This document shows, piece by piece, positions 40,263-49,182 of a stretch of 64,000 bases of DNA. The DNA is from CAVVZJ01 sp963752755. Lineage in GTDB: Bacteria > Planctomycetota > Planctomycetia > Isosphaerales > Isosphaeraceae. A program made the position numbers and the translations under genes. Within the stretch, counting starts at the first letter, position 1. Each line of letters begins with the position of its first letter. The DNA is taken from NCBI GenBank assembly GCA_963752755.1, contig CAVVZJ010000006.1, positions 62,001 through 126,000 of the forward strand, in the 5' to 3' direction. The notes under the pieces were generated by a model, which was not told the DNA's origin, ran no database searches, and saw nothing but the letters and a program-made list of their open reading frames with translations.

Positions 40263-41453
40263 ATGGACACCATCCCATCCCGACTCGCGAGCATCCGTGC
40301 GGCTGTCCGGAAGGATCGGCTGGTCGGGCTCGCGACCCGCCTCATCGAAGTCCCCAGTCCCACCGGCCACGCCGGCGCGGTGTGCGATGCCCTGGCATCC
40401 TTCCTGCAAGACGAGGGATTCCCGGTCGAGCGACGCGAGGCCGGACATGAGGCGGCACCGGCCGTCGTCGCCCGACTCGACTCGGGGAAGCCTGGGCGGA
40501 CGCTGCAATTCAACGGGCATCTCGACACGGTGCATCTCCCATTCGTCGCCCCGACTGTGATCGACGGCCAGATCCGCGGCAGCGGCGCGTCGGATATGAA
40601 GGCCGGGACCGCCGCGGCCGTCGAGGCCTTGCTGGCCCTCCGCGATGCGGGTCTGCTCTCCGGCGGCTCCGTGCTCCTGACGGCCCATGACCTTCACGAG
40701 GCCCCCTGGGGCGACGGTCATCAACTCGATCAGATGATCCGCGATGGCGTCGTGGGTGATGCCGTCCTGCTCCCGGAACCCTTGCACGCGACCTTACCCG
40801 TCATCGGACGGGGTCAGGCTTGCTGGAAGGCCACGATCCGACGCCCAGGGCCACCGGTCCACGAGGTGATGCGACCGCTCGACGAGCCGAGCGTGATCGC
40901 CGTTGGTGCGGACCTGATCGCCCGGTTCGAGCAACTCGACAACCGTCTCGCCCAGGGACCCGCCTCCCCGGCTGGACGGGCCAGCGTCTTCGTCGGCCAG
41001 TTCCACAGTGGCGAGATCTTCAATCAGTACCCGCAAGAAGCCTGGATGGAAGGCACGCGGCGCTGGCTTCCCGGAACGTCGCGGCAGGCCGTGGAAGAAG
41101 AGTTTCGGGCCATGATCGACGGGCTCGCCCGCGAGCGGGGCGTCGAGGTGGCGATCCGCTATCAGCTGGTCCGTGACGCCTTCCGACTCGATGAGTCCGA
41201 CCCGTTCGTCACCACCTTCCAGGCCGCTTATACGTCGATCTGCGGCCAGCCCCTCCCGATCGGCCCAAAGCCGTTCGTGGACGACGGCAACTCGTTCTGG
41301 GCCCTGGCCGACGTCCCGGCGATCACCCACGGCCCGAGGGCCGGCGGCCAGCACACGGTCGAGGAGTGGGTTTCGATCGACGATCTCGTTCGCGTCGCAT
41401 GCCTCTATGCGTTGATCGCCACGGACTTTTGCCCGGAAACTCTCCGCTCATGA
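40263..41453 (+). CDS. M20-family metallopeptidase/deacylase (ArgE/DapE-like)
   Basis: 396 residues. Metal-site motifs are LQFNGHLDTVHLPFVAPTVI and RGSGASDMKAGTAAAVEALL. The usual EE general-base block is modified to LTAHDLHEAPWGDGHQ. The dimerisation domain follows, and PRAGGQHTVEEWVSIDDLVR holds the last histidine. It is expected to hydrolyse an N-acyl amino acid or a short peptide in the cytoplasm. Its stop overlaps the start of a class III aminotransferase (ATGA), suggesting the amine product is handed to that enzyme. Confidence 0.85.
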   Translation: MDTIPSRLASIRAAVRKDRLVGLATRLIEVPSPTGHAGAVCDALASFLQDEGFPVERREAGHEAAPAVVARLDSGKPGRTLQFNGHLDTVHLPFVAPTVIDGQIRGSGASDMKAGTAAAVEALLALRDAGLLSGGSVLLTAHDLHEAPWGDGHQLDQMIRDGVVGDAVLLPEPLHATLPVIGRGQACWKATIRRPGPPVHEVMRPLDEPSVIAVGADLIARFEQLDNRLAQGPASPAGRASVFVGQFHSGEIFNQYPQEAWMEGTRRWLPGTSRQAVEEEFRAMIDGLARERGVEVAIRYQLVRDAFRLDESDPFVTTFQAAYTSICGQPLPIGPKPFVDDGNSFWALADVPAITHGPRAGGQHTVEEWVSIDDLVRVACLYALIATDFCPETLRS

Positions 41454-42832
41454 GCCAGACAACCGCCCTTCCCGAACTGATCGCCGAGTCGCAGACGAGC
41501 GAGGAAGCGTTCCTCCGGCAGATCTTCGTCCGCGACCAGATGGCCGAGTGGTCGAAGCATCCGTTGATCATGGCGAGGGCCGACGGCGTCCATTACTGGG
41601 ACGTCCAGGGCCGCCGCTACCTCGACGCCCTCTCGGGCATCTACGTCGTCTCGGTCGGCCACAACAACCGCCGGGTGATCGAGGCGATCCGGGAGCAACT
41701 CGATCGGCTGGCGTTCTCGCCGCCGATGCACGGCACGAACCCGGTTGCCGTGCAGCTCGCTAACCTCCTCGCCGAGCTGGCCCCGGGCGACTTGGCGGCG
41801 GTCAAGTTCCAGTGCGGTGGCTCGGAGGTCACGGAAGCAGCGATCAAGCTGGCGCGGCAGTATCATCGACTCACAGGATCAGCCGGCAAATACAAGATTA
41901 TCAGCCGCTATCAATCCTGGCACGGCTCGACCCTCGGCGCCCTCTCGGCCTCCGGCCTGAAGTCACGCAAAACGGTCAACGAGCCGATGGCTCCGGGGTT
42001 CCTCCACGTCTTCCCGCCGACCTGCTACCGCTGCCCGTTCGGCAAGTCGTACCCCGATTGCGGGATCACCTGCGCGACCCTGATCGGCGACACGATCGCG
42101 ATGGAAGACCCCGACACTGTCGCCGCCGTGATCGTCGAGCCGATCGGCCACACCGGAGGCGTGATCGACCCACCTGATGAGTACCTGCCGATCTTACGCG
42201 AGATCTGCGACCGCCACAACGTCCTCTTGATCTTCGATGAGATCATCACCGGCATCGGTCGGACCGGTCGAATGTTTGCAGCCGAGACGTTCGGGGTCGT
42301 GCCGGACGTGCTCTGCGTCGCCAAGGGTCTCAGCGGTGGCTATGCCCCGATCTCGGCGATGATCTGCCGGCGACCGATCGCCGATGCGTTCTGGGGACCG
42401 ATCGCGGAGAACCCCGGCTTCGTCGAGGGCCACACCTTCGAGGGCAACCCGATCTCCTGCGCTGTCGGGATCGCCGTGCTCCGCGAGATCCTCGAACGCG
42501 ATCTGCTCGTCAACGTCCGCGCTCAGGGGGCCCGCCTCCGCGCCGGCTTCGAGCGGCTGGCCGGGAAGTATCCCGTGATCGGCGACATCCGCGGCCGGGG
42601 CCTCTTCCAGGCGATCGAGTTCGTCGCTGACCGGCAGACCAAGGCGCAGTTGCCCGGCGCCTTCGGTGTCGAGGTTGGCCGTCGTGCCCTCGAACTTGGA
42701 CTGCTCTGCCGGTTCGACCCGCACTGGATCGCCTTTGGTCCGCCACTGGTCGTCAGCGCGGAGCAGATCGACGAGATGGTGGATCTGCTCGACCGCAGTC
42801 TCCGGGAGACGCTCGATGCCCGCCTGGCCTGA
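41450..42832 (+). CDS. class III PLP-dependent aminotransferase
   Basis: 460 residues. It shows VHYWDVQGRRYLDALSGIYV, KFQCGGSEVTEAAIKLARQY, the cofactor Asp263 in LLIFDEIITGIGRTG, the Schiff-base Lys292 in CVAKGLSGGYAP, and GHTFEGNPISCAVG. A four-cysteine patch (TCYRCPFGKSYPDCGITC, Cys192/195/204/208) occurs in some omega-amino acid and diamine aminotransferases. ATG 41450 overlaps the M20 gene stop; an earlier frame extension only reads through that gene. The substrate is probably an omega- or beta-amino compound. Confidence 0.88.
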   Translation: MSQTTALPELIAESQTSEEAFLRQIFVRDQMAEWSKHPLIMARADGVHYWDVQGRRYLDALSGIYVVSVGHNNRRVIEAIREQLDRLAFSPPMHGTNPVAVQLANLLAELAPGDLAAVKFQCGGSEVTEAAIKLARQYHRLTGSAGKYKIISRYQSWHGSTLGALSASGLKSRKTVNEPMAPGFLHVFPPTCYRCPFGKSYPDCGITCATLIGDTIAMEDPDTVAAVIVEPIGHTGGVIDPPDEYLPILREICDRHNVLLIFDEIITGIGRTGRMFAAETFGVVPDVLCVAKGLSGGYAPISAMICRRPIADAFWGPIAENPGFVEGHTFEGNPISCAVGIAVLREILERDLLVNVRAQGARLRAGFERLAGKYPVIGDIRGRGLFQAIEFVADRQTKAQLPGAFGVEVGRRALELGLLCRFDPHWIAFGPPLVVSAEQIDEMVDLLDRSLRETLDARLA

Positions 42833-42881
42833 TGGGCACCTGGAGGTGCCGGGGCGTCGGAGGCGCCTGCTCGTACCACAG

Positions 42882-44018
42882 ATGAAGCAGCCGAGCCGGC
42901 TGAGGATCTACTTCCGCTACGGCCTCTACCTGCTCTGGGAATTCCGCTGGTCACTCGGGGTCTTCTGGTCGCTCGTCCTGGTCGGTGGGCTGGTCCTTCA
43001 CCTGACCTATCACGACCTGGAGCGTCAGCGGGTCCTGAGCTACGGCGAGGCCTGCTACGCGATCTTCATGCTGATCTTCCTGGAGTCGTATCTGAACTTC
43101 CCCGAGGAGTGGTACCTCCAGCCGCTCTTTTTTCTCCTTCCGGTCGTCGGATTCGGCGCCGTGGCCGACTCTCTGGTCCGACTCGCCTACCTGACGTTCA
43201 GCTCGAAGCAGCGGCTTCCGGAGTGGCAACGCATGGTCGCTTCCTTGTATCGCCATCACGTCGTGGTCGTGGGCGTGGGCAAAGTTGGTTACGAGATCAT
43301 CAAGGGACTTCTCGCCTTGCGCGAGCCGGTGATCGCCGTCGAACGTCAGACCGCCGATTCCTCGTTGCTCGACGAGGTCATTGACCTGAAGGTTCCGGTC
43401 ATCCGCGGTGACGGCCGGACGCTCAAGACCCTCGAACAGGCCGGCGTCGCCCGAGCACGATCCATCATCCTCGCCACCAGCGACGACCTCACGAACCTTG
43501 ATGCCGGCCTGACCGCCCGCGACCTGAACGCCGAGGCACGGATCGTGCTCCGCCTCTTCGACGAGTCGCTCGCCGTGAAGGTCCGCGGCGCCTTCGCCAT
43601 GCCAGCGATCTCGACGGCCCAGGTCTCCGCGCCTGCGTTCATCGCCGCGGCCACCGGGCGTCGGATCTATCAGGATTTCCAGCTCGCCGGCCAGCACCTC
43701 TACCTGATCGACCTCACCGTCTGCCCCGGTGGCGGGCTCGTCGGCCGCCGCGTCGGCGAGATCCAGGCGGATAAACAGGTCAACATCGTCATGCACAACG
43801 GCCCGTCAGGCGTCAACGTGAATCCCGGCCACTCGATCGTCTTCGGGCCGGGCGACGAGGTCCTCGTCATTGCACCGATGGCGCGTCTGATCGAACTGGA
43901 GGCGCAGAACCAGCCCAGCGATTCCTCCGATCGAGGCGTCCCCGCGCCCCGGCCGTCGGGCAATGTGACCGACGGGTCGAGCCCTCCGGAGTTCCACGTC
44001 CATCGCCGCGAGAGTTGA
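42882..44018 (+). CDS. membrane protein with TrkA-N/RCK regulatory domains
   Basis: 378 residues. Two or three membrane segments lie in the first 110 residues (WSLGVFWSLVLVGGLVLHLT; ACYAIFMLIFLESYL; LQPLFFLLPVVGFGAVADSL). They resemble an ion-channel pore region but show no TVGYG selectivity filter. The TrkA-N domain is HHVVVVGVGKVGYEIIKGLL with GxGxxG, and the TrkA-C-like end is QVNIVMHNGPSGVNVNPGHS then IVFGPGDEVLVIAP. It could be a divergent potassium channel or a ligand-gated relative. The start is uncertain: ATG 42882 has no clear ribosome site, and an upstream ATG near 42817 would overlap the aminotransferase. Confidence 0.75.
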   Translation: MKQPSRLRIYFRYGLYLLWEFRWSLGVFWSLVLVGGLVLHLTYHDLERQRVLSYGEACYAIFMLIFLESYLNFPEEWYLQPLFFLLPVVGFGAVADSLVRLAYLTFSSKQRLPEWQRMVASLYRHHVVVVGVGKVGYEIIKGLLALREPVIAVERQTADSSLLDEVIDLKVPVIRGDGRTLKTLEQAGVARARSIILATSDDLTNLDAGLTARDLNAEARIVLRLFDESLAVKVRGAFAMPAISTAQVSAPAFIAAATGRRIYQDFQLAGQHLYLIDLTVCPGGGLVGRRVGEIQADKQVNIVMHNGPSGVNVNPGHSIVFGPGDEVLVIAPMARLIELEAQNQPSDSSDRGVPAPRPSGNVTDGSSPPEFHVHRRES

Positions 44019-44086
44019 ACGCCGAGGTGGGGCGCGGAACAGGCCTCCGGCTCCTCCCTCCGAGCCTGCGGTGAGTTGCCTTCCCC

Positions 44087-44383
44087 TCAATACCGCCAGG
44101 AGGCTCGTCTCCCGTTGCAATCGATGTGTAGAAGGAACTCGGTGATCGACCCGCGACCGTCAAGCGGCTCCAACTTCAACCCCGCGGCTAGCTCGTCCCA
44201 GGCCGCTCTCCACTCGTCGATCCGATCAGCGTCCAGTAACTCACGCTCCCGGTCGAACAGTGAGCGAACGGCCTCGAATGCTGGGTACGGGTCGAACGTC
44301 CCTTCCTCCCACGGCATGTCCGAACCTGTCCGGTTCAGACTGCCAAGCAACACGTCACCCCGATAGAGAAGATAGTCCGGCAT
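44087..44383 (-). CDS. small hypothetical protein
   Basis: 98 residues: MPDYLLYRGDVLLGSLNRTG, DMPWEEGTFDPYPAFEAVRS, then an acidic helical middle and ITEFLLHIDCNGRRASWRY. It looks like a real compact soluble protein with a repeated YLLYRG/LLHIDC beta pattern. I recall similar small proteins in many bacteria without known function. The ATG at 44383 was chosen because the upstream extension reads antisense-like Arg/Gly-rich sequence. It sits 28 bp before the 3' end of the next gene upstream, the zinc-ribbon gene on the same strand. Confidence 0.65.
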   Translation of the reverse strand: MPDYLLYRGDVLLGSLNRTGSDMPWEEGTFDPYPAFEAVRSLFDRERELLDADRIDEWRAAWDELAAGLKLEPLDGRGSITEFLLHIDCNGRRASWRY

Positions 44384-44411
44384 GAATTTCTCGGCGCCAT
44401 CTGAGGCGACG

Positions 44412-44975
44412 TTACGCCTTCTTCCTCGGCCGCGAAAAGATCCCCACGGTGACGCAGAGGGCCGACAAGAGCAGTCCGCCCGCCGGCCCCCCCCGACCCC
44501 GCCCGAGCCGGATGATCTCGCCACCGTTGATCAGGTCGTAAATGCTGAGCGCCCCGATCAGGACCCCGGCAACAACATAGTACCACCATTTCCAGGTATC
44601 ACGGCTGCCCCCGACTCCGTGCTCACTGTCGCCGCCGCAGCAACTGCCGTTTTCTTCGCATTCTTCGGGCTTCGTGCGTACCGGCTTCGCGTGACCGGCG
44701 GCGGACCGGACGCCTTCGACCGACTCGGCCCCGTCCCCTTCTTCAAGGCCGAGGACCGCGGCCAATTCGTCACGCGGCTGGGGAATGACGGGGGCTGGGG
44801 TGCGCGTCGGGCCAACGGGCGGAGGCATCACGGGCTTTGGGGATGAGACCTCGGTTGGGATGCGGATCGTCGTCCCGCACTGGCAACGCACCGTCCGCCC
44901 GGCCAGCTCTGGCGTCCAGCCGTAGCGCTGACCACAGGAGCCACACTTGAACCGGGGCCGATCCTCGGTCGCCAT
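44412..44975 (-). CDS. zinc-ribbon protein with C-terminal membrane helices
   Basis: 187 residues. The N-terminal zinc ribbon FKCGSCGQRYGWTPELAGRT is followed by VRCQCGTTIRIP (two CxxC-type pairs). A Pro-rich and acidic linker with a cysteine cluster (CEENGSCCGG) follows, and near the C-terminus two hydrophobic segments (WWYYVVAGVLIGALSIYDLI and GGLLLSALCVTVGIF). The layout is common in planctomycete and myxobacterial proteins of unknown role. ATG 44975 was chosen at MATEDRPRF. Confidence 0.65.
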   Translation of the reverse strand: MATEDRPRFKCGSCGQRYGWTPELAGRTVRCQCGTTIRIPTEVSSPKPVMPPPVGPTRTPAPVIPQPRDELAAVLGLEEGDGAESVEGVRSAAGHAKPVRTKPEECEENGSCCGGDSEHGVGGSRDTWKWWYYVVAGVLIGALSIYDLINGGEIIRLGRGRGGPAGGLLLSALCVTVGIFSRPRKKA

Positions 44976-45464
44976 GGTTCTTGATCTCCAGAAGGCGGGA
45001 GTCGTCCGAAAACACTGGTCCGGAGTCCCAGAGCTGGGATAGGAGATTCTAGAGACCCAGTACTCCGCAGACTCTGTCAAGCAGCCTATTCGTCAATACC
45101 TCTTCGAAAAATCAAGGAGTCTCCCGCTGATGGCCCAATCCCGACGTGGTCGCGAAGACGCGAGAACTGGCAACTTGCGGCAGTCCGCCCAGCAAACGGC
45201 GGAGTCCACAATACCTCAAAGTCATCAGGGAAGCCATCGGTCGCACAAAGTTCGGACGATCCCCCCATCAGAGGCTCCCACCCGTCCACCTCTCACTCCC
45301 GATCCATCGTTCTCCTCGGCATTTCGGCGAAGGGCCTTCGGCCCTCCGATTGCCGGGCGCGAGTCGTCAGAATCCGCGCCCTTCACGACACCACCTGGAG
45401 TAGAATGGGTGTTGGGCCGATTCGCCCTCTGGTCCCCGGGATTCCGCTGGCCGAGGAGGGGCCG
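44976..45464. other. 490-bp gene-free stretch
   Basis: Lies between divergent genes (zinc-ribbon gene on minus, hppD on plus). Open frames here have no recognisable protein character. It should hold promoters for both directions, but I see no strong -35/-10 pair or obvious repeat. Confidence 0.5.
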
Positions 45465-46575
45465 ATGAGTATTGCCGACATCCCCCTTCGTCGCATCGAT
45501 CATCGTCCACTTCTGCGTGGGCAACGCCCGCCAGTCCGCCTACTTCTACCGGAACGCCTTCGGCTTCGACGTCGTCGCCTACGCCGGCCTCGAAACCGGC
45601 CTCCGCGACATGGCCGGCTACGTGCTCCGCCAGGGCGAGATCACCTTCGTCCTGACCTCGCCGCTCACCGCCGAGCATCCCGACAACGCCCGCCTGGTCG
45701 CCCACGGCGACAGCGTCCACACCCTCGCCTTCGAGGTCGACGAACGTACCCGGCTCGTATGAAGCCGCCCTCGCCCGCGGGGCAACCGGCGTAACGCCGC
45801 CGAGCACCCGGGAGGACCGGTACGGAACCTTCGTCTCCGCCGAGATCCAGGCCTACGGCGACACCGCGCTATGCCTTCGTTGATCGGAGCCGCTACGGCG
45901 GCGTGTTCGCCCCGGGCTTCGAACCGATCGAGCCCGACCGTTACAGCCCGAACACGTTCCACCCGGTCGGCCTGACGGCGATCGACCACATCGTCGCCAA
46001 CGTCGAGGAAGGCCGGATGGAGGACTGGGTCCGCTTCCACGAGCGGGTCCTCGGGTTCTCGCTCCTGGCCTCGTTCGACGACAAGGACATCAGCACCGAG
46101 TACTCCGCGCTGATGTCCCAGCGTCGTCGCCGACGGCCAGGCCCGCATCAAGCTCCCGATCAACGAGCCGGCGCGGGGGCGGAGGCGTTCGCAGATCGAG
46201 GAATACCTCCGCTTCCACGGCGGGCCGGGCGTCCAGCACATCGCCCTCGCCACCGACGACATCATCGCCACCGTCCGCGCCATGCGGGCCAACGACGTCT
46301 CGTTCCTCAAGGTCCCGCCCAGCTACTACGAGATGCTCCCCGACCGCGTCGGCCCGATCGCGGAGGACCTCCGCGACCTCGCCGACCTCGGCATCCTCGT
46401 CGACCGCGACGACGAGGGCTATCTCCTCCAGATCTTCACCAAGCCGGTCGAGGACCGCCCGACCGTCTTCTTCGAGATCATCCAGCGCCACGGCGCCCGC
46501 AGCTTCGGCAAGGGGAACTTCAAGGCCCTCTTCGAGGCGATCGAGCGCGAACAGGCCCGCCGCGGGACCCTCTGA
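45465..46575 (+). CDS. hppD: 4-hydroxyphenylpyruvate dioxygenase, broken by several frame changes
   Basis: Converts 4-hydroxyphenylpyruvate to homogentisate (Fe(II) enzyme). MSIADIPLRRIDH opens the N-terminal domain (VGNARQSAYFYRNAFGFDVV, GLETGLRDMAGYVLRQGEIT). The C-terminal catalytic domain shows IDHIVANVEEGRMEDWVRFH (first His ligand), GGPGVQHIALATDDI (second His) and QIFTKPVEDRPTVFFEIIQR (Glu ligand). Each block is in a different frame; breaks are near 45504, 45740, 45870 and 46124. It is the first gene of the homogentisate cluster, 1 bp before the FAH-family gene. The homology is unmistakable. Error-rich sequence is more likely than gene decay, because the residues themselves are well preserved. 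Confidence 0.85.
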
Positions 46576-46576
46576 G

Positions 46577-47292
46577 ATGCGACTCCCCCTGCCCGCCGTC
46601 GCCAGCCTCCGCGACTTCTACGCCTTCGAGCAGCACGTCGCCACCTGCCGACGCCACCGCGGGCTCGACATGAACCCGCAATGGTATGAGATCCCGGTCT
46701 TCTACTTCTCCAACCCCGCCGGCGTCATCGGGCCCGACGACCCCGTCTTCGCCCCCCGCGGCAGCGAGGCGCTGGATTACGAGCTGGAGCTCGCCTGCGT
46801 CATCGGCAAGTCCGGTCGCGACCTGCCCGACGACGACCGTGCCCTCGACTGGGTCGCCGGCTTCACCATCATGAACGACTGGAGCGCCCGCGACCTCCAG
46901 CGCGCCGAGATGTCCGTCGGCCTCGGGCCCAGCAAGGGGAAGGACTTCGCCACCTCCCTCGGCCCCGACCTCGTCACCTTCGACGAGCTTGCCGACCGCT
47001 ACCGCGACGGCCGCCTCCACCTGGAGATGACCGCCTCCGTCAACGGCCACGTCCTCTCCCGCGGCAACTCCGGCACGCATGTACTGGACCTGGCCCCAGC
47101 TCCTCGCCCACGCCAGCCGCGACGCCGACCTCCGCCCCGGCGACGTCCTCGGCTCCGGCACCGTCGGCACCGGCTGCATCCTCGAACTGACCCCCGAGGC
47201 CGTCGGCGGCTGGCTCAAACCGGGCGACGTGGTCGAGCTGACCGTCGAGCGGCTCGGGCACCCTCCGCAACCGCGTCGTGGAGCACCCTTGA
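46577..47292 (+). CDS. fumarylacetoacetate hydrolase-family protein, frame broken
   Basis: MRLPLPAVASLRDFYAFEQH, then PVFYFSNPAGVIGPDDPVFA, ALDYELELACVIGKSGRDLP with the metal-binding ExE pattern, and GFTIMNDWSARDLQRAEMSV. Breaks lie near 47078 (then MYWTWPQLLAHASRDADLRP, GDVLGSGTVGTGCILELTPE) and 47262 (then TLRNRVVEHP and stop at 47292). It cleaves fumarylacetoacetate or an isomer to fumarate and acetoacetate in tyrosine catabolism. No maleylacetoacetate isomerase is adjacent. At about 238 residues it is shorter than eukaryotic FAH and of the bacterial type. Confidence 0.82.
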
Positions 47293-47335
47293 ACCCGGCT
47301 CACGGTTCTCCGATCGATCAGCGGAGGGTCCGGCC

Positions 47336-48507
47336 ATGCCCCCCTACCTCAGACTCGGCTCGATCCCCCCCAAGCGTCACATCGCCCACCGCCGCGAGGG
47401 CGGCTTCCTCGGCGAGGGGATCTATTACGAGGAAGTCATCACCGTCGCCGGCTTCGGCCGCGCCTACAGCATCGCCTACCACCTCCGCCCGCCGACCCGC
47501 GTCCGCCACGTCGAGCCGGCCGGGAGCGTCGCCGATCGAAGTCGTCGAGCTGCCGACGCTCCGCCACCATCACCTCAAGACCGGCTCCATCCCCCGTTCC
47601 GGCGACCCGATCGACGGCCGCGTTCCCTTGCTGGTCAACGACGACGTCGTCGATCTCCCGCTGCCGCCCCGAACGCTCCCAATCCGAGCTTTTCCGCGAC
47701 GCCGACGCCGACGAGGTCGTCTTCATCCACCGCGGCTCGGGCACCCTCCGGACGATGTTCGGCCCCTTACCCTTCCGCCCGTTCGACTACGTCGTCATCC
47801 CGCGCTGCACGACCTATCTCTTCGAGTTCGATGACCCGGCCGCCGCCGACCTCCTCCTGATCGAGGCCCGCGGCAACATCGCGATCCCGCCCCGCTACCT
47901 CAACCCCGACGGCCAGCTCCGCCTCGGCGCCCCCTTCGCCGAGCGCGACCTCCACGGCCCGATCAAACTGGACCCGATCGACCGCGACGAGGACACGACC
48001 ATCCTCGTCAAGGATGGCCGGCGCCTCACCCGCTACACCCTCGCCCACCACCCCTTCGACGTCGTCGGCTGGGACGGCCTCGTCTATCCGTACACCTTCA
48101 ACGCCGAAGACTTCGAGCCGATCACCGGCACCGTCCACCAGCCGCCGCCGATCCACCAGACGTTCGAGGCCCCCGGCTTCGTCGTCTGCACCTTCGCACC
48201 CCGACTGCTCGACACCCACCCGGAGGCGATCAAGGTCCCGTATGCTCATTCGAACGTGCAGGCCGATGAGGTCCTCTACTACGTCCGCGGCCGTTTCGGC
48301 AGCCGACGCGGCGTCGAGGAGTCGTCGATCACCCTGCACCCCCGCGGCCTTCCCCACGGCCCCCATCCCGGCACGATCGCGGCCAGCAAGGACGTTCAGC
48401 GCACCGACGAGCTGGCCGTGATGGTCGATACCGTCAAACCCCTCAATCCGACCCGCCAGGCCCTCGAACTCGACGACGAACGCTATCCTTATAGCTGGAT
48501 GGAGTAG
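47336..48507 (+). CDS. hmgA: homogentisate 1,2-dioxygenase, frame broken
   Basis: Opens the homogentisate ring to maleylacetoacetate (Fe(II) enzyme). MPPYLRLGSIPPKRHIAHRR starts the protein. LPTLRHHHLKTGSIPRSGDP and VFIHRGSGTLRTMFGPLPFR lie in other frames after breaks near 47527 and 47670. The last 250 residues are intact, including VGWDGLVYPYTFNAEDFEPI, IHQTFEAPGFVVCTFAPRLL, PYAHSNVQADEVLYYVRGRF and LPHGPHPGTI (likely iron ligands His and Glu). About 390 residues in all. It is placed between the FAH-family gene and a flavin reductase-like gene with an 8-bp gap. Confidence 0.85.
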
Positions 48508-48515
48508 GCCGACCC

Positions 48516-49124
48516 ATGCAGATCGACGTCGCCTCCTCGCCCGTGCTCGACGTTTACCGCGCCCTGGTTGGCATCGTCACCCCCCGCCCGATCGCCTGGG
48601 TGACGACCCTCGACGCCGAGGGCCGTGTCAACCTCGCCCCTTTCAGTTTCTTCAACGTCTTCGGCGCCAATCCCCCCGTCGTCGTCTTCTCGCCGACCCT
48701 CCGCCGCGACGGCACCCCGAAGGACACCCTCCGCAATGTCCAGTCGAGTGGCGAATTCGTCCTCAACGCCGCCGTCGCCGAACTCGCCGAGGCGGTCAAC
48801 CTCACCTCGAAGGAACTCCCTCCCGGCCAGAGCGAGGCCGACCTGGCCGGGCTCACGCTCGTCCCTTCCTCGAAGGTCCGACCCCCACGCGTGGGTCAAT
48901 CACCAGTCCATCTGGAGTGCACGCTCCGCCAGGTCCTCCCGATCGGCGATGGCCCCATCTCGGCGAACCTCGTCATCGGCGAAGTTCTCCTGATCCACGT
49001 CGCCGACGACCTCCTCGACGACCTCGGCCGGATCGACCCCCGCAAGTACCAGACGATTGCCCGGCTCGGCGGCGACTGGTACTGTCGAGCCACCGACCTC
49101 TTCACGATGACTCGACCGGAATAG
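48516..49124 (+). CDS. flavin reductase-like FMN-binding protein
   Basis: 202 residues of the flavin-reductase-like split-barrel family: YRALVGIVTPRPIAWVTTLD, EGRVNLAPFSFFNVFGANPP (the FMN-binding region), FVLNAAVAELAEAVNLTSKE and SPVHLECTLRQVLPIGDGPI. It probably binds FMN as a dimer in the cytoplasm. Its position 8 bp after hmgA links it to aromatic catabolism, but its reaction there is not evident. Confidence 0.82.
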   Translation: MQIDVASSPVLDVYRALVGIVTPRPIAWVTTLDAEGRVNLAPFSFFNVFGANPPVVVFSPTLRRDGTPKDTLRNVQSSGEFVLNAAVAELAEAVNLTSKELPPGQSEADLAGLTLVPSSKVRPPRVGQSPVHLECTLRQVLPIGDGPISANLVIGEVLLIHVADDLLDDLGRIDPRKYQTIARLGGDWYCRATDLFTMTRPE

Positions 49125-49182
49125 CCTCGGGCGTGCGACGTCCGCCGCCCCGATCCCTCCGACATCGAGGAAGGCCCCTCCC

